NCBI GenBank assembly: GCA_021234155.1
Contig: JAJEKV010000031.1
Span: forward strand, 299,896 to 363,895
Reading direction: 5' to 3'
Length of the DNA stretch: 64,000 nucleotides
Source of the DNA: Isoetes taiwanensis
Lineage: Eukaryota; Streptophyta; Lycopodiopsida; Isoetales; Isoetaceae
Shown here: piece after piece, positions 49,480-61,300 of the stretch
Position numbering within the stretch: the first letter of the stretch is position 1
Layout of the letters: each line of letters starts with the position of its first letter
Translations under genes and position numbers: made by a program
The notes under the pieces: generated by a model
What the model saw: the letters and a program-made list of their open reading frames with translations, nothing else
The model's database searches: none
What the model was told of the DNA's origin: nothing

Positions 49480-50610
49480 TCGTCGACGTCCAACGACGTC
49501 GCGTCGTCGATGAATGACGGATCGTCGTCGTTGATCGACGACAACGTCGTTTCGACGTCGTTCAACGACGGTCATTAGGGCTGACGTGTCGGATTTGCCT
49601 GCGTGGCAATGTCAAACACGTCAGCTACACGTCGTTCAACGACGTTTCACAGAGCTGACGTCGCGCCGCGTCATGCGTGGAAATGGGCGATTTTGCCGGC
49701 GGCCTGCGCGTGTCAAAGACAGCGCCGGCGTGCCGTCGTTGAACGACGTTACAACGCCGGCGTGTCACGTGCACGCTGCGTGGCATGGTCTGGTGGTGCG
49801 CCGGCTCGGCTCGCTGCGTGCGGAACGCGTCTTTAAACGTCGTTAAGCGACGTGACATGAATTTTTTTTTTTTTTTGCCAAATAAAAACCCTAACCCTAA
49901 CCCTAACCCTACATCCACGTTATAAGTGGATCCATCGATGTTCTTTGTTATTCTTATTTTTGAGTGTTCTTCCCTATCTTGCTATAATGGTCCCAAGAAG
50001 ACCACACCACCTTGTGATATGTTCCTTCTAGCGGTAATCCTCCTCCTCCAAGGGAAGACAACTCCAAAGAACCCCCGCTTCTCGGGCGAGAACCCTCCCT
50101 TCACCATCGTGGCAAAGATGAGTGAAAAGGAGCTTCGATTGCACTAACATCGGCGTTCCATGCGGGAACGGATTGTAGAATGGCTCACAGAGCCAAACAA
50201 AGAGAAAACGACATTAATGGTGCGATAATGATGCAAATGGTTGCATCAAACTGCCACGCCTCGGGATGGACATAAGTAATGTATAAGCTTTTTTATGAAT
50301 GGAAACAATAAGTTTTTATCTATTTGTGTTGTGGATTTGTATAAGCTTATTTTATGAATGGGAACAATCAATTATTTTTATTTATTTGTGTTATTTGTAT
50401 TGTATGTTGTTTTTGTTATGTTAAACAATCACGGTTGGTCGTTTAACGGCGTTATGATCATTTGGCGTCGTTAAGCGGCGTTATGATCATCGGCGTGGCA
50501 TATGAGGGGGCATCAGGCGGGCCAAAGCTGATGTGGCATGCCTAGGTGTCGGGACGGCGTCGGCTTGGCGTCGTTAAGCGGCGTCACCGCAGGGCGTCGA
50601 TAAAGCGGCG
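49480..50610. repeat. CACTA left subterminal repeats
   Basis: Many near-palindromic GC-rich motifs: ACGTCGTTCAACGACG at about 49556 and 49628, CGTCGTTGAACGACG near 49735, GTCGTTAAGCGACG at about 49840, and GCGTCGTTAAGCGGCG at about 50467 and 50567. Such arrays are where CACTA TNPA-type proteins bind. The motif CGTCGTTNAACGACG is itself self-complementary. Confidence 0.8.
49887..49911 (+). repeat. Telomere-like (CCCTAA) repeat
   Basis: Four consecutive CCCTAA/CCCTA units after an AATAAAA stretch, inside the CACTA left subterminal region. The unit is six bases, not the seven-base CCCTAAA usual for plants. Too short to be a telomere. Confidence 0.85.
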
Positions 50611-51127
50611 TCAAATATGGCGGGGAACCGGCTTTCGGGTTATTTACTTGTTATTTTCACTCGTTTGTTTTGGATTTTTTTTGCCGTGGGTCTTCATAAA
50701 GGTAAGATCTACGCTTTTAATCTTTGTGTTAGAGTTAAACACCTCCAAATGCTAATGGATTAGAAGATTGAATCTTGAAAGTATGTTAAAAACTTGAGGG
50801 ATGCATGATCAAAGTCTTTGGTCGGGTTCCATCCCGAATGGAGAAGACTAGATGTATGGGTTTATGCACCTCGGAACAGAAGTTTCAATCTTCATAGATT
50901 ACAAAAGATTTGAAAGGTTGCGTGAATATAAAGGTCTTCGGGTCGACTCCATTTCAAATGGAGAGGACTAGATGTATCGGGTTCGGAGAGCACCCTTCAA
51001 TCAAATGCTTTCTAAATATCATAAGCGTTGTATGAATCTGAATCTTAGAATAAACATTTGATAAAATCATGAAAAAACATGGATATTTATATTTATTATA
51101 TTATTACATGGTTTTATTAATATTTTA

Positions 51128-52420
51128 TTGTTTACTAGAAAAAAACAACATGGGCCGACGTCGAAGGAATTTGAGCGTAAAGTGAGAGAAAGCTTTGAGA
51201 AAGTTACATGGCGACTTGCGCCAAAGAATGTTACCCCAACAATTGCCACAAATAGTCCAATTAGACCCGGTGGACCTAGTCTTCCTAGAGGCTGGGGTGG
51301 TGTGCATGAAATGAATGCGCCCGATGTATGTACCATAAACATGTTTGAATGATTAGTTAACTTTATATCTTGATGTTTTTTTTTTGCGGTTGTACTTGTG
51401 AGCGGTTATATTGCAATTGTTCGATGTGCAAAAGGACAAATAAAGCGGATGAAAAAGACTGTCCTCGACCATGTTGACAAATATGGTGAATGCGGAGCAA
51501 ATCCGGTGCTCTCCGGGCACATGTGGGGGGTATTCCAGCGAGGTATAATACCACGAATCTTATGAACTTCGAATCAACTTCTCTCATGTACTTGAATCGA
51601 TGTCTTAACTTAGTTTGCTTGTATTTTGTTAGGAAGAAATTGAGAATGAAGTGAGCTTCGAGGCGGTATATATAGATTTTGGGGTTATGTTGTCATTGGA
51701 AGTAGATGATGTTGATACTATGAATGCGTTCATAGAAAACCCTACAAAAAGAAAGCCATCAACTTCCTCAAAAAGTATCCCATTGCATTGATAGAACTTC
51801 GTCGTGCAATGGCCGTTGCCAAGATTGGAGGGAATGACAATGTTCATCAAAATTGGAATGTACTAGATCATGTCGAAGAAAATAATCTTCCACCTTCACT
51901 AGTCCATTTGGTCCAGCCCTTTACAGATAAAGATCGTAAGAAATTCAATGCATGGCCTAGAGGCAAGCCAATTATTTATGGGGAGCAATTTACATATTGG
52001 GGTAGGCGATTACATGATTAAAATAGTCGGGTCCCCGGTGCTGGCCTGGGATTATATATTATGACTAGTGTGAAAGTCAAAGATGGTACGACTGTTCCTT
52101 TAATGCCATATGTAGGTCCTGAATATAACTCAGACACTTGGCATAAATTGAGTAAGCATCAGTGGCGCATGCTCATCTATGGCCTAAATTCAAATGCACG
52201 AACAATATCCAAGCCCGGTGACTACACTTAAGCTTCACATATATTGATGTGTCGTCCTGGGTTGCATGGAAACCTTGCTGCTTTTATTAATAGCTCTATC
52301 GAGAATCTGAAGCTACCAATTGTGAATTTGTCGAGGCAAACAAAGACCAAGAAGATTTTTTTAGCTAAAGTAAAATTGTGGGAGATATATCATGGTTTAT
52401 GCTATAAAAACTTTGTGTAT
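51128..52420 (+). pseudogene. Coding relics in the CACTA element, family not assigned
   Basis: A 74-codon frame at 51128-51352 (ESFEKVTWRLAPKNVTPTIA) and one at 51745-52021 (INFLKKYPIALIELRRAMAV, VHLVQPFTDKDRKKFNAWPR) look coding. Between and after them are stops; 52080-52230 reads VKDGTTVPLMPYVGPEYNSD in another frame. CACTA elements often carry a second gene beside TNP2, and these could be its exons, but I cannot name the family. Confidence 0.4.
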
Positions 52421-52955
52421 TGGTGATGAATTGTTCATTGAATATGAATCACGGTAGACCAATAGGGAGGTCCTTTGATGATGTACTCAAATTACTCATA
52501 TAATTTTGTCCGGAATGCACCATTTTTCTTCTTCTTCTTGAATTCTTCTTCTTCTTCTCTTGGAATGAGATTGCACATATTGAAGATAAATGTGTATTAT
52601 ATCTTCAATATATGTTTTGATTATGACATAAAATTTTATATTTAGATTCGTTATTAAATGCTTAAAATTTAACAAACACGGGCTCTCAATGTATGTATCA
52701 ATCACATATATTTTCGTTTAATCGGCGTGCGGGGTAGGCAAGTGGATATAAGACCACATCAAAGCGTCTTGAATTGGCGACATCAAAAGTCATTTGCGGA
52801 TAGCGAATTAGAATACATTTATTATGGTACAAACATGGGCAGCATAATGAAGAGTACAATGATGAAGATGAGCGGGAATCACGATGATGAAGATGATGAC
52901 AATGCCCTATGGACGACTTCATGGAAGTTGAGGAACCCATAGCCCGACATGTTAG

Positions 52956-54460
52956 ATGCATTTGGCCCAATCTTACGACAGCGACCTAGATGGCGATATA
53001 AATACTCCTAGCGATGGTCATGAAGATCCGTTTTATTGGAGGAGGCGCATAAAGCATTATATCGGTGCAAGCATATCTAGATTGGCGACATCTTTATTGA
53101 TATTAAACCTTCAAGCCAAATTCAAATGGAGCAATGCGATTATTGCGGCTTTGTTAGAGTAAAGTACAATTGCAATCACTTGACTTATTGAATTTGTAGT
53201 TGAATGTATCGTAAAAGGTGCATTTTATCTGAGGTTATTGCAAGAAAATACTCCCACAAAGGGAACACTATGCCCAAAAGTCATGCTTGAAATAAAAATA
53301 TATTGGCGACTCTTTGGTTTAGGCTACCATAAGATTCAGCTTGTCCAAATGATTGCATGGTATATTATCAGGATGACATCTACAAGAAACGAAACATGCC
53401 TAAATGTGGTGCCTCTAGGTACAATCACGGATGCCAAGGGAAAGACCGTCCGATGAAGGTGGTTCGCTACTTTCCATTGATCCCTCGCATAAGGCTATTG
53501 TTTTCGATGTGAATCTCTAGCCGCTCATGGGTTGGTGTGCAGCTAATCGTCAGTGACAATGTACTCAGCGTGGTTAGTGACTGCAAGCAATGGAAGCATA
53601 TTGATGAAACATGGCGAATTTGGAGAAGCCACGAAATCTCAGATTAGGGTTGGCAGCGGATGGTGTTAATCCTTATGGGCGTCAATCGGCAGCGTGGTCA
53701 ACTTGGCGGTAGTGTTGATCAACTATAATTTACCAGTGGTTACTCATGAAGACTAGCCATTTAATGGTAGTACTATTAGTTCGGGACCCGAAGAAGCCCG
53801 GAAAGTCTAGATCCATATCTGAAAATAGTTATTGATGAGCTTTTGACATTTTGTGGAGTGAAAGGTATTGAAGTTTCGATGTCTCAAAGAGAACTTTCGT
53901 GTTGAGCGAAGATTTACCTTGAAAACAATCTTAATGTGGACAACGGCGATTGGCCTGGTTTGTATGAACTCTCACGGACTCCAAATTAATCTGGATATGC
54001 GGCATGTCACTTGTGTGGGTTTTGAACAGTTGAACTCTGCGCCCGGTCAGCGGCATTGCACAAAAATGTCTATGCAAACTTCAAAGAGATATCGCCAATG
54101 GAAAATGGAGCTTATCGATCGTAGGTCCAAAGAGAAAACATTACCTTTGAAGAGCCTCCCAAAGGTTGACAATGAGAGATTGGGGTAACATGTGGGATCA
54201 TTTGAAGGAAATAAAAGGTTAAAGGGAATGAAGTGGAAAGCATCCTTCTTCCTTCTACCCTATTGGACCGAAATTGAAGATCCATCATCTTCTTGATCCC
54301 ATGCACATCTTTAAAAGCGTTTGGCGTCTATTTGGAAGCATGTCACCGGACGTGGGACCACAGTCTCTTACGAGAAGATCTACAAAAGCTGGATCAAAAT
54401 CTAAAGCATGGTTAAATGTCGAAGAAGGAATAAGGCCACAAAGTGGATTGGATGGTGCCT
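52956..54460 (+). pseudogene. TNP2-like CACTA transposase, many frameshifts
   Basis: Frames in order match plant TNP2 transposases: SRLATSLLILNLQAKFKWSN (52990-53160), FGLGYHKI then CPNDCMVYYQDD and MPKCGASRY (53310-53430), VVRYFPLIPRIR at 53458, LRLGLAADGVNPYG near 53640, RENFRVERRF near 53880, VCMNSHGLQ near 53960, and LLPYWTEI/KIHHLLDPMHIFKSVWRL near 54250-54330. The CPNDC/CPKCG pair and the RYFPLIPR block are specific for this family. I count at least six frame changes, so it is long dead. The element would have needed another copy to move. Confidence 0.85.
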
Positions 54461-54518
54461 AGAAAATGTATGAAACCCGTTAGAAGCGATCAAGGCAATA
54501 AAGACTCCGACGGGATAT

Positions 54519-56000
54519 ATGCATTCGTTGCGTAATTGTTTCTCTAACGAAGGGGAGTTAAGCGGGTTGAAATCTCATGATTGGCATAAGATGTTGCGGT
54601 TTGTTATGCCTATTGTTAGGAAGTCTCGTCGGCGGTCCACTCACGTGCAATATGTCTCCTATCAAAGTTTTCGAGGTTCATACGGTTTAGAAAACACTTT
54701 CGATCTTTGAACTCTCACTTAACTTTTTCTTTCTTAAATGATATTTAGATGGATTATTAAAAGGAAGGAGATACAGACAAATGAAATTGCGGACATGCGA
54801 ACTAAGGTCGTTGAGGCATGTTGTATGCTAGAAAAAGAATTCCCAACAAGTTTTTGGACATACAAACTCACTTACTAGTGCATTTAGTGGGCGAAGTAGA
54901 GCTTGCGGGCACAACAAATCCTAGATGGATGTTTTATAGAAGCGGCTTTACGAAGGTCCTCAAGGACTTAATGCGTCGAGAGAAGGCAAGGCGGGAGGGT
55001 TGCATGGCGAGGGTTGGTTGCACGAGAGTCATTATTCTATGTCACGGAGTTCTTGGCGATCTACACCCCAATGCTCCACGATTATGGACCGATGAAGACA
55101 CTCCAACTATAATTGGAGAAGTTCCGAAGGAAGACCACAGAAGAAATTGTTCACACTAGAAGAGCAGGGCAAAAGTCAATAAGTTTCTCATCTACAACTC
55201 CACTCCCATGGAGAAATGGATAAAAAATCGAGGAAGAAAAATAAAGAGAGAGATGAGGAGAGAAGAGCGCTATCGACAAAAGAATGCAAACAACCACTTC
55301 GGATCATCTAGGGGTCTGCCCAAGTGAGATAAACAATAAATGGCTGCTTTCGAACAACTAGAGATGGCAAGGCAGCGTGGTGAACATGTTTCTAGAAGAA
55401 TTTGCATATGCTAAAGCGTGTCACTATTTGTAAGTGCAACTTAATAGCATATAATTCACGAGTTTGGATTCGTTATTTTGAACATTTGTTCCTTTACTTT
55501 GTAGTATAATTCATATGCATCAATATGGTCTTACGGTGCTCACTTTTCGACGACAAAGTGTGGATCATGGCAAGCGCACTTATGATTGTGGTATATCAGC
55601 AAAGTTTAGTACGGTTTACTTGGTGGTAGTCGGACCCAAACCCAATGAGGCAATGTTGGAATGGATTGGTACTATAAAGACTATCATGGAGGTTGATAGC
55701 CGGTAGTGCATTCAAAACAATGTTGTTTGATGCGAATGGTTTGATCTTGTGTGTCTTTGGTGCTCATGCCCGCCGATACATAAAGATCGAGTGCTTTTGT
55801 ATTCACTAGATTCAACTTCCATTCGGTATCGTGGTCAAGACACACTTTCGTGAGGGTTGAGCAATGTGAACAAGTATGTTTACTTGGATGCAATAAAATT
55901 TATATATGTCATTAACAAAGGAACTAATGTAATAGGGTTTTGTAGGTCACCTTCGTTCCAGATCCTTTGCAAGATCGGTGGTGGGTTTAGTAGTTCCATG
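54519..56000 (+). pseudogene. CACTA transposase C-terminal region (DUF4218 and DUF4216)
   Basis: SGLKSHDWHKMLRFVMPIV (54570-54630) and CMLEKEFPTSFLDIQTHLLV, then VGEVELAG and RWMFYRSGF (54815-54950) match DUF4218, which follows TNP2 in plant CACTA proteins. YDCGISAKF and EWIGTIKTIMEVD (55580-55700), then FKTMLFDANGFD (55710-55745) and VTFVPDPLQDRWW (55945-55985) match DUF4216. Gaps between them include probable introns and frame changes. The domains' order agrees with a single original gene with the transposase upstream. Confidence 0.8.
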
Positions 56001-56488
56001 TAAGGCTTCGCTCCTTGCATATTTGAAGGTGAAGAAGAGATGGCGGTCGAATAGGGGTTGGGGGTTGGGGGGGCTAGACTATTGTCATGATAGAAGACTA
56101 CCATCGATTGAACCTTCATTACTTTTTATTATGATTATATTTTCTTCCCACATATGAATAAGAAAATACTTTGGCATCGCAATTTGTGTATACTACAAAC
56201 CATATTAGGCAACATTAGTATTGCAACTTTGAAGTTATCATAGACATTTATGCCAAGTTAATTGGCATCCTAGTATAGACCTATGGCTTGCGGCCTTGCG
56301 TCGGGGCGGAGTTCTACATCTGAGTTGAGTACCGCTTTATGTTTAATTAATCATAAAATGTGAAGATTCCTTCAAAATGCAAGATTCATATACAAAAAAA
56401 TCATATATGTATTCCTTCAAAATACAAAATTCATATAAAAACCCATACACAATTCAAATACACAAAACAAAGTGGATGCGGTGCACAT

Positions 56489-56764
56489 CTAGCGGTATAT
56501 ATCGGCATCGGTGTGATCCACTCGCCTTGCGGGCTCGAAGGTGCTTTCGGCGGTGATTTCCTCCACCCCGTCGGAACAAGCCTCGAAGCATGGAATCCAA
56601 GCCCTCTCCGTGGTGTGCATTTCCCCAAAGGAATTCATGTACGAGCACTTCCGCATGCCACGGTTGGTGCGGTGCAACTTTGAAAAGTAGGGCTTCGGCA
56701 AATGTTTCCCTTCCCAAAGGCCCCTATCCTCTAGCATACGGGCCAAGCACAGCGAGCTCACCAT
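56489..56764 (-). CDS. Minus-strand ORF of the CACTA element, unknown function
   Basis: 91 codons on the minus strand (SLCLARMLEDRGLWEGKHLP, RTNRGMRKCSYMNSF, FEPARRVDHTDADIYR then stop). The region upstream on that strand, to about 57000, is GC-rich and may hold a first exon (MAASPDACPLMPH near 57000). The residue pattern looks like a real protein rather than a shadow frame, but I do not recognise it. It may be an accessory gene of the element or a captured host fragment. Confidence 0.35.
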   Translation of the reverse strand: MVSSLCLARMLEDRGLWEGKHLPKPYFSKLHRTNRGMRKCSYMNSFGEMHTTERAWIPCFEACSDGVEEITAESTFEPARRVDHTDADIYR

Positions 56765-57144
56765 GCATTTCTTGAGGGCACTTTCGAGCTGTATTGAGGA
56801 AGGTTCCGGCCTCCCGATGTCTGGGCGAGGTCTTTCTTGCCCCTATCACGCGGCTTTGTCATGGCTTGCTTGAACTCGACCCTTTCTTGGGTTAGGTTTC
56901 GTCTCTAGCCCACTCAGGCCCGGGCAGGATTCGGGTGCTCAATGGCGCCTGCCGCGCCTCAGTGCGGCATCAGCGGGCATGCATCGGGAGAAGCGGCCAT
57001 GGCGGATGTAGGTGAGAACTCTCAGCGAAGGAAGGAGGAGGAGGAAGGCTGGAGGCTTGGGAAGGAAGGGCGTTGGCGGGAACTGGAGGACTAATAGGGC
57101 AATATATATGGCATCTCGGCATCACGAAAACAAAACAAATTTCG

Positions 57145-57245
57145 ATACGGCGTCGTTATAGCCAAGCGTCGTTATAGGCGTCGTTAAGCGACCTTTAGCG
57201 TCGTTAAGCGGCGTCTATCGTCTTAAAGCAGCGTCTCACGTTCTT
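57145..57245. repeat. CACTA right subterminal repeats
   Basis: GCGTCGTTATAG, GCGTCGTTAAGCGACC and GCGTCGTTAAGCGGCG in close succession. These are the same motifs as at 50.44-50.60 kb, in the same orientation. After them CCGGCTTTC recurs as at 50.63 kb. Confidence 0.75.
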
Positions 57246-57250
57246 TAAAG

Positions 57251-58319
57251 TCATCGGCCGGCTTTCATTTTCCCATTTCTTTTATGATTTGAGTATTGCG
57301 AGCGATCCTCGGATCCTAGTTTTTCATTGCGATTATTGTGAGTTTTTTCTTTTATTGCTTTTTGGGATACATGGCCATGGAAGGTATGCTTCGGCAGCTT
57401 GAACCGGTCCCAGGGAGGAGATGAGGATTCAAGCAGAGAGATATGGAACCTGTCTTCACAAGTAAGGCTACACTCTGTAGTTTATACACTTTATTGTATT
57501 TTATCTATTTTTCTAATCTATAGCTTGGTGTAGAGGGCCGTCGAGGGCATGAGAAGGAAGGGAATCTCAGGTGAACCCCCTCCTCCACTTTCGAAGATGA
57601 GGACTATGAAACAACGATCCATCAGGATGAAAGTGTTAAAAGTATGTGATTGGTGAGAAGGCAGCGACCAAATTGCTAGGAACCGGTGAGCTGCCCTAGC
57701 ATGATGAGGGTGCTTCTTGAAAAGATGGTCGGGGTTTGGAAGCACCACGGGGAAAAACGACATTAACATGATACTAAGCGTCGACATGCATGGTGGCCTT
57801 GGACATACTGACATGGAGCTATGGTTCAAAGGGGATGGACAAGTGGAGGACTTCTGCGATAGAAACCATAAGCCAAGCTCGGGGAGGAGTATGCTGAATT
57901 GTTCAAGTGATCTTTTGTTCAATAAACCTATGTTTTGTACATTTGTTATATTTTCTCTTGGGTACAATCTAGCATTGATACATATGCATGAACATGATCT
58001 GAAGGATTCTTGAAGATATTTTGCATTCTTACGTTGGATATCGCCTTCTTGATTCGATTTGCCATTTGAACTGAGGTTTTTGCGACATTTCGACTTAATT
58101 TGGTAGAACCCGGACGAGATTATTTGTGGTTTGGACTCTCTGTAGCTCTTACAAATGGGACACTTCCATGTTCTAAATCTTTCAAATGCACATTCTTAGA
58201 AGTTTGTGATGGGACGGTCGGCTTGATTTTTTTCTCCAACTTTGGTGAGAAGCGACCACTAAATTTATGTTTCTTTGTGGCTTGAAGTCATTTGCATCTT
58301 CAAATCTTCCAAATCAGCT
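57251..58319. other. Unassigned DNA between CACTA relic and GC-rich array
   Basis: Contains a 98-codon open frame at 57717-58013 (STTGKNDINMILSVDMHGG) that I do not recognise and that may be chance. No right CACTA TIR (CTTGTAGTG) is seen here. Confidence 0.35.
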
Positions 58320-61300
58320 CGGTTGCCTGCATAGCGGGCTGCCCCGACGATTCTAATGCTAACCCTTTGACCTAGACCTTCTCCAAAAATTCGAAAATTG
58401 GGCGTGTCTTTGGAGATGAATTAGGGATCGGTGGCAAAAAAAAATTTCAGTGCAAATTTATTTTAATCATTGTGTTGCCAATGCACTTCTAATTTCGGAG
58501 GGAGGGGCGGGTCCAAACTCCGTTCCGTCAGTTTTGCTATGCGTTCTGTGTTGCCAAGCAGAACTGGGACTCGGCCCCAAAGCGTAAAGCCCTTCTAGAG
58601 CACGGCACTTCGCGGGGTTTTTCGTTTTGCCCTTGTCGGTCGTAGGGAGGATGTCTTGAAGGTGGACCAAACTCCGTTCCCCAAATTCCCCTTGCTAGCG
58701 GGCGTTCTCACGGCGATTTCTCGCCAAGTAGTTTCAGAACGCGTTGACGTTCAAACCAAGTTCCCTTGGCCAAAGACGAGGTTCGGCCCCAAAGCGTAAA
58801 CCCTTCTAGAGCACGGCAGCTCACGGGGTTTCGTTTGGAGGCCCTCTCCTTGTCCGGTCGGCGGGACGGCGCCATGTCTTGAAGTGGAGGTTGGGGTGTT
58901 GGCCTTGGTTGGACCTAAAATCCCTCGGGAGGCTGCTTTCCCCAAATTTCCTCTCCCCAAGGCCACGGGGAAGGGCGGGCAACCTCCCTCACTGGAACCA
59001 CGATTTGGCTCTGCCAATGGACTGAAATCGTTGACATTGCCACGGGGAACCAAGTTCGTGGCGAAGGCCGGACTTCGGCCCCAAAGCGTAAACCCTTCTA
59101 GAGGCGGCAGCCCACGGGGTTTACGTTTGGAGGCCCTCTCCTTGTCGGTCGGTAGGGACTTTCGCCATGTCTTGAAGTGGAGTTGGGGTGTTGGCGCTTG
59201 GCGGACACTAAAATCCCTCAGGAGCTGCTTGCCCGAATTTCCTCTCCCCAAGGCCACGGGGAAGGGCAACCTCCCCTCAGGAACCCGATTTGGCTGCGCC
59301 AATGGACTCGAGAATGCCGACATTGGCCGGGGATCAAGTTGGTGGCGGGGCGGGGACTCGGCCCCAAAGCGTAAACCCTTCTAGAGCACAGCAACCCGCG
59401 GGGTTTCACGTTTGAGCCCCTCTCCTTGTCGGTCGGCGGGACCTTTGGCCGTGTCTTGAAGTGGAGTTGGGGTGTTGGCCTTGAGCCGGACCCTAAAAAT
59501 CCCTCCGGCTGCTTACCCCCAAATTTCCTCTCCCGAGGGCCGGGGACCGGACGGGCGACCTCCCTCTCGGAATGTGATTTGACTACGCCAATGGACTCGG
59601 AGCGTCGACATTGCCACAGGGACCAAGTTCCGTGGCGAGAAGACCACCCGAACTCAAGCGCCAAAGTAGCTCACTTCCATCACACTCGTAGTCAATTGGC
59701 CTAGGATGTGCATGCGGGATCTTGTCGTGGAGGCGTGAGTGTTTCCTTCTTTCATAAAACCGACCAGGTGTAACTTGCTCCCTAGGGTAATTTAGCCATT
59801 CCGGACGATTTGGCGGGTCTATTTGCCATTAGACATCCCCGGTGCCGAGCGACAAAAGCGATGCGGTTTCTACAAGGCCCAGACATCAGGACGCCCCGCG
59901 GTTTGACAAGTTCTCGGGCCGATCTGGAATCTTTGGACCTTCGAAGAGGGGCCCTGAGCGGAGGATCAACGGTCGGATAGGGGCCGGCGCTCCGGGAGGG
60001 TGGTCATTAGCGATGCAACCGGGGGGGCGGCCGGGAAGGGCTGCCTCGGGGAACTTTGGATCGCCTCACGGGGTGGGACTCTCCCTCTTGTGAGGGATCC
60101 TGCAAGGTCAGCCTCGTTGACTTGGGGAAGGGTGCCGGCTTCGGTTTGCCACAGCGGGCTGCAGAAGCCCAGTTCTATCTAACCCTTTGACCTAGACCTT
60201 CTAGAAAATTCGAAAATTGGGCGTGTCTTTGGAGATGAATTAGGGATCATTTGGCAAAAACGAATTTATTTTTCGTGCAATGCATTAATTTGCGAATTCG
60301 AATGTCTTGCCCTTTGCAAAAGCGCCCCGACTTCTACTTGCCACATCGGAGGAGGAAAGGCCCAAACTCCGCTCCGTCGGTTCCCCTTGCTCCGTATTCT
60401 CCATTGCTGCTTCGGCGAGGTCCCAAGTTACGCTGGGGACCGGGACTCGGCCCCCAAAGCGTAAACCCTTCTAGGCACGGCAGCCCACCGGGGTTTTACG
60501 TTTGAGCCCTCTCCTTGTCAGTTCGGCGGGACCTTGCGCCGTGTCTTGAAGTGGAGTTGGGGTGTTGGCCTTGAGCCTTGGACCCTAAAATCCCTCGGGA
60601 GGCTGCTTGCCCCAAATTTCCTCTCCCAAGGCCACGAGGGGCCGGGCCGACCTCCCTCTCCGGAATCGCGATCGACTCTGCCAATGGACTCAGAACGTCG
60701 ACATTGCCACGGGGACCAAGTTAAAGTGGCGGAAGACCACCCGAACTCAAGAAGCGTAAAGTAGCTCACTTCCATCACACTCGTAGTCAATTGGCCTAGG
60801 ATGTGCATGCATGGGGGGATCTTGTCGTGGAGGCGTGAGTGTTTCCTTCTTGCAAAACCGGCCAGTGTAACTTGCTCCCTAGGAGTATTTCGCCATTCGA
60901 ACCCGATTTGGCGGGGTCTATTTGCCATTCGAACATCCCGGTGCGAGCGACAAAAGCAGTCGCGGTTTCTACAAAGGCGGGGGGGGCCCAGCGGTTTGAC
61001 AAGTTCTCGGACGATCTGGAATCTTTTGGACCTTCGAAGAGGGCCCTGACGGAGGATCAGCGGTTCGGATAGGGAACCGGGCTCACGGAGGTGGTCATTA
61101 GCGTGCAGCCCGGGGTGCTGCCCGGGAAGGGCTGCCTCGGGGAACTTTTTTGGATCGCCTCACGGGGTCAGGACTCTCCCCTCTTGTGAGGATCCACAAG
61201 GTCACAGCCTCGTTTGACTTGGGGAAGGGTGCCGGCTTCGGTTGCCACCCGGCGGGCTGCCCGACCCGTTCTATCTTAACCCTTTGACCTAGACCTTCTC

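Larger units (their letters stand above)
49468..57250 (+). mobile_element. CACTA (En/Spm-like) transposon, decayed; 3' terminus not found
   Basis: The terminal CACTACAAGG at 49468 follows a clean break in LINE copy e; the 3 bp before it (CAT) would be the target duplication. Subterminal GTCGTTAAGCG/GTCGTTCAACG repeats occur at 49.5-50.6 kb and again at 57.15-57.25 kb. Between them lie TNP2-type transposase, DUF4218 and DUF4216 homology in order. The matching right TIR (ending CTTGTAGTG) and the rest of the LINE tail are not in this window, so the 3' end is deleted, moved or beyond 64 kb; the end coordinate marks the last subterminal repeat. Confidence 0.82.

Noticed and set aside
58751-59664. 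Several 100-190 codon ORFs on both strands in the GC-rich array
   Set aside because: The frames are not conserved between tandem units because of frequent indels, and GC-rich DNA has few stops.
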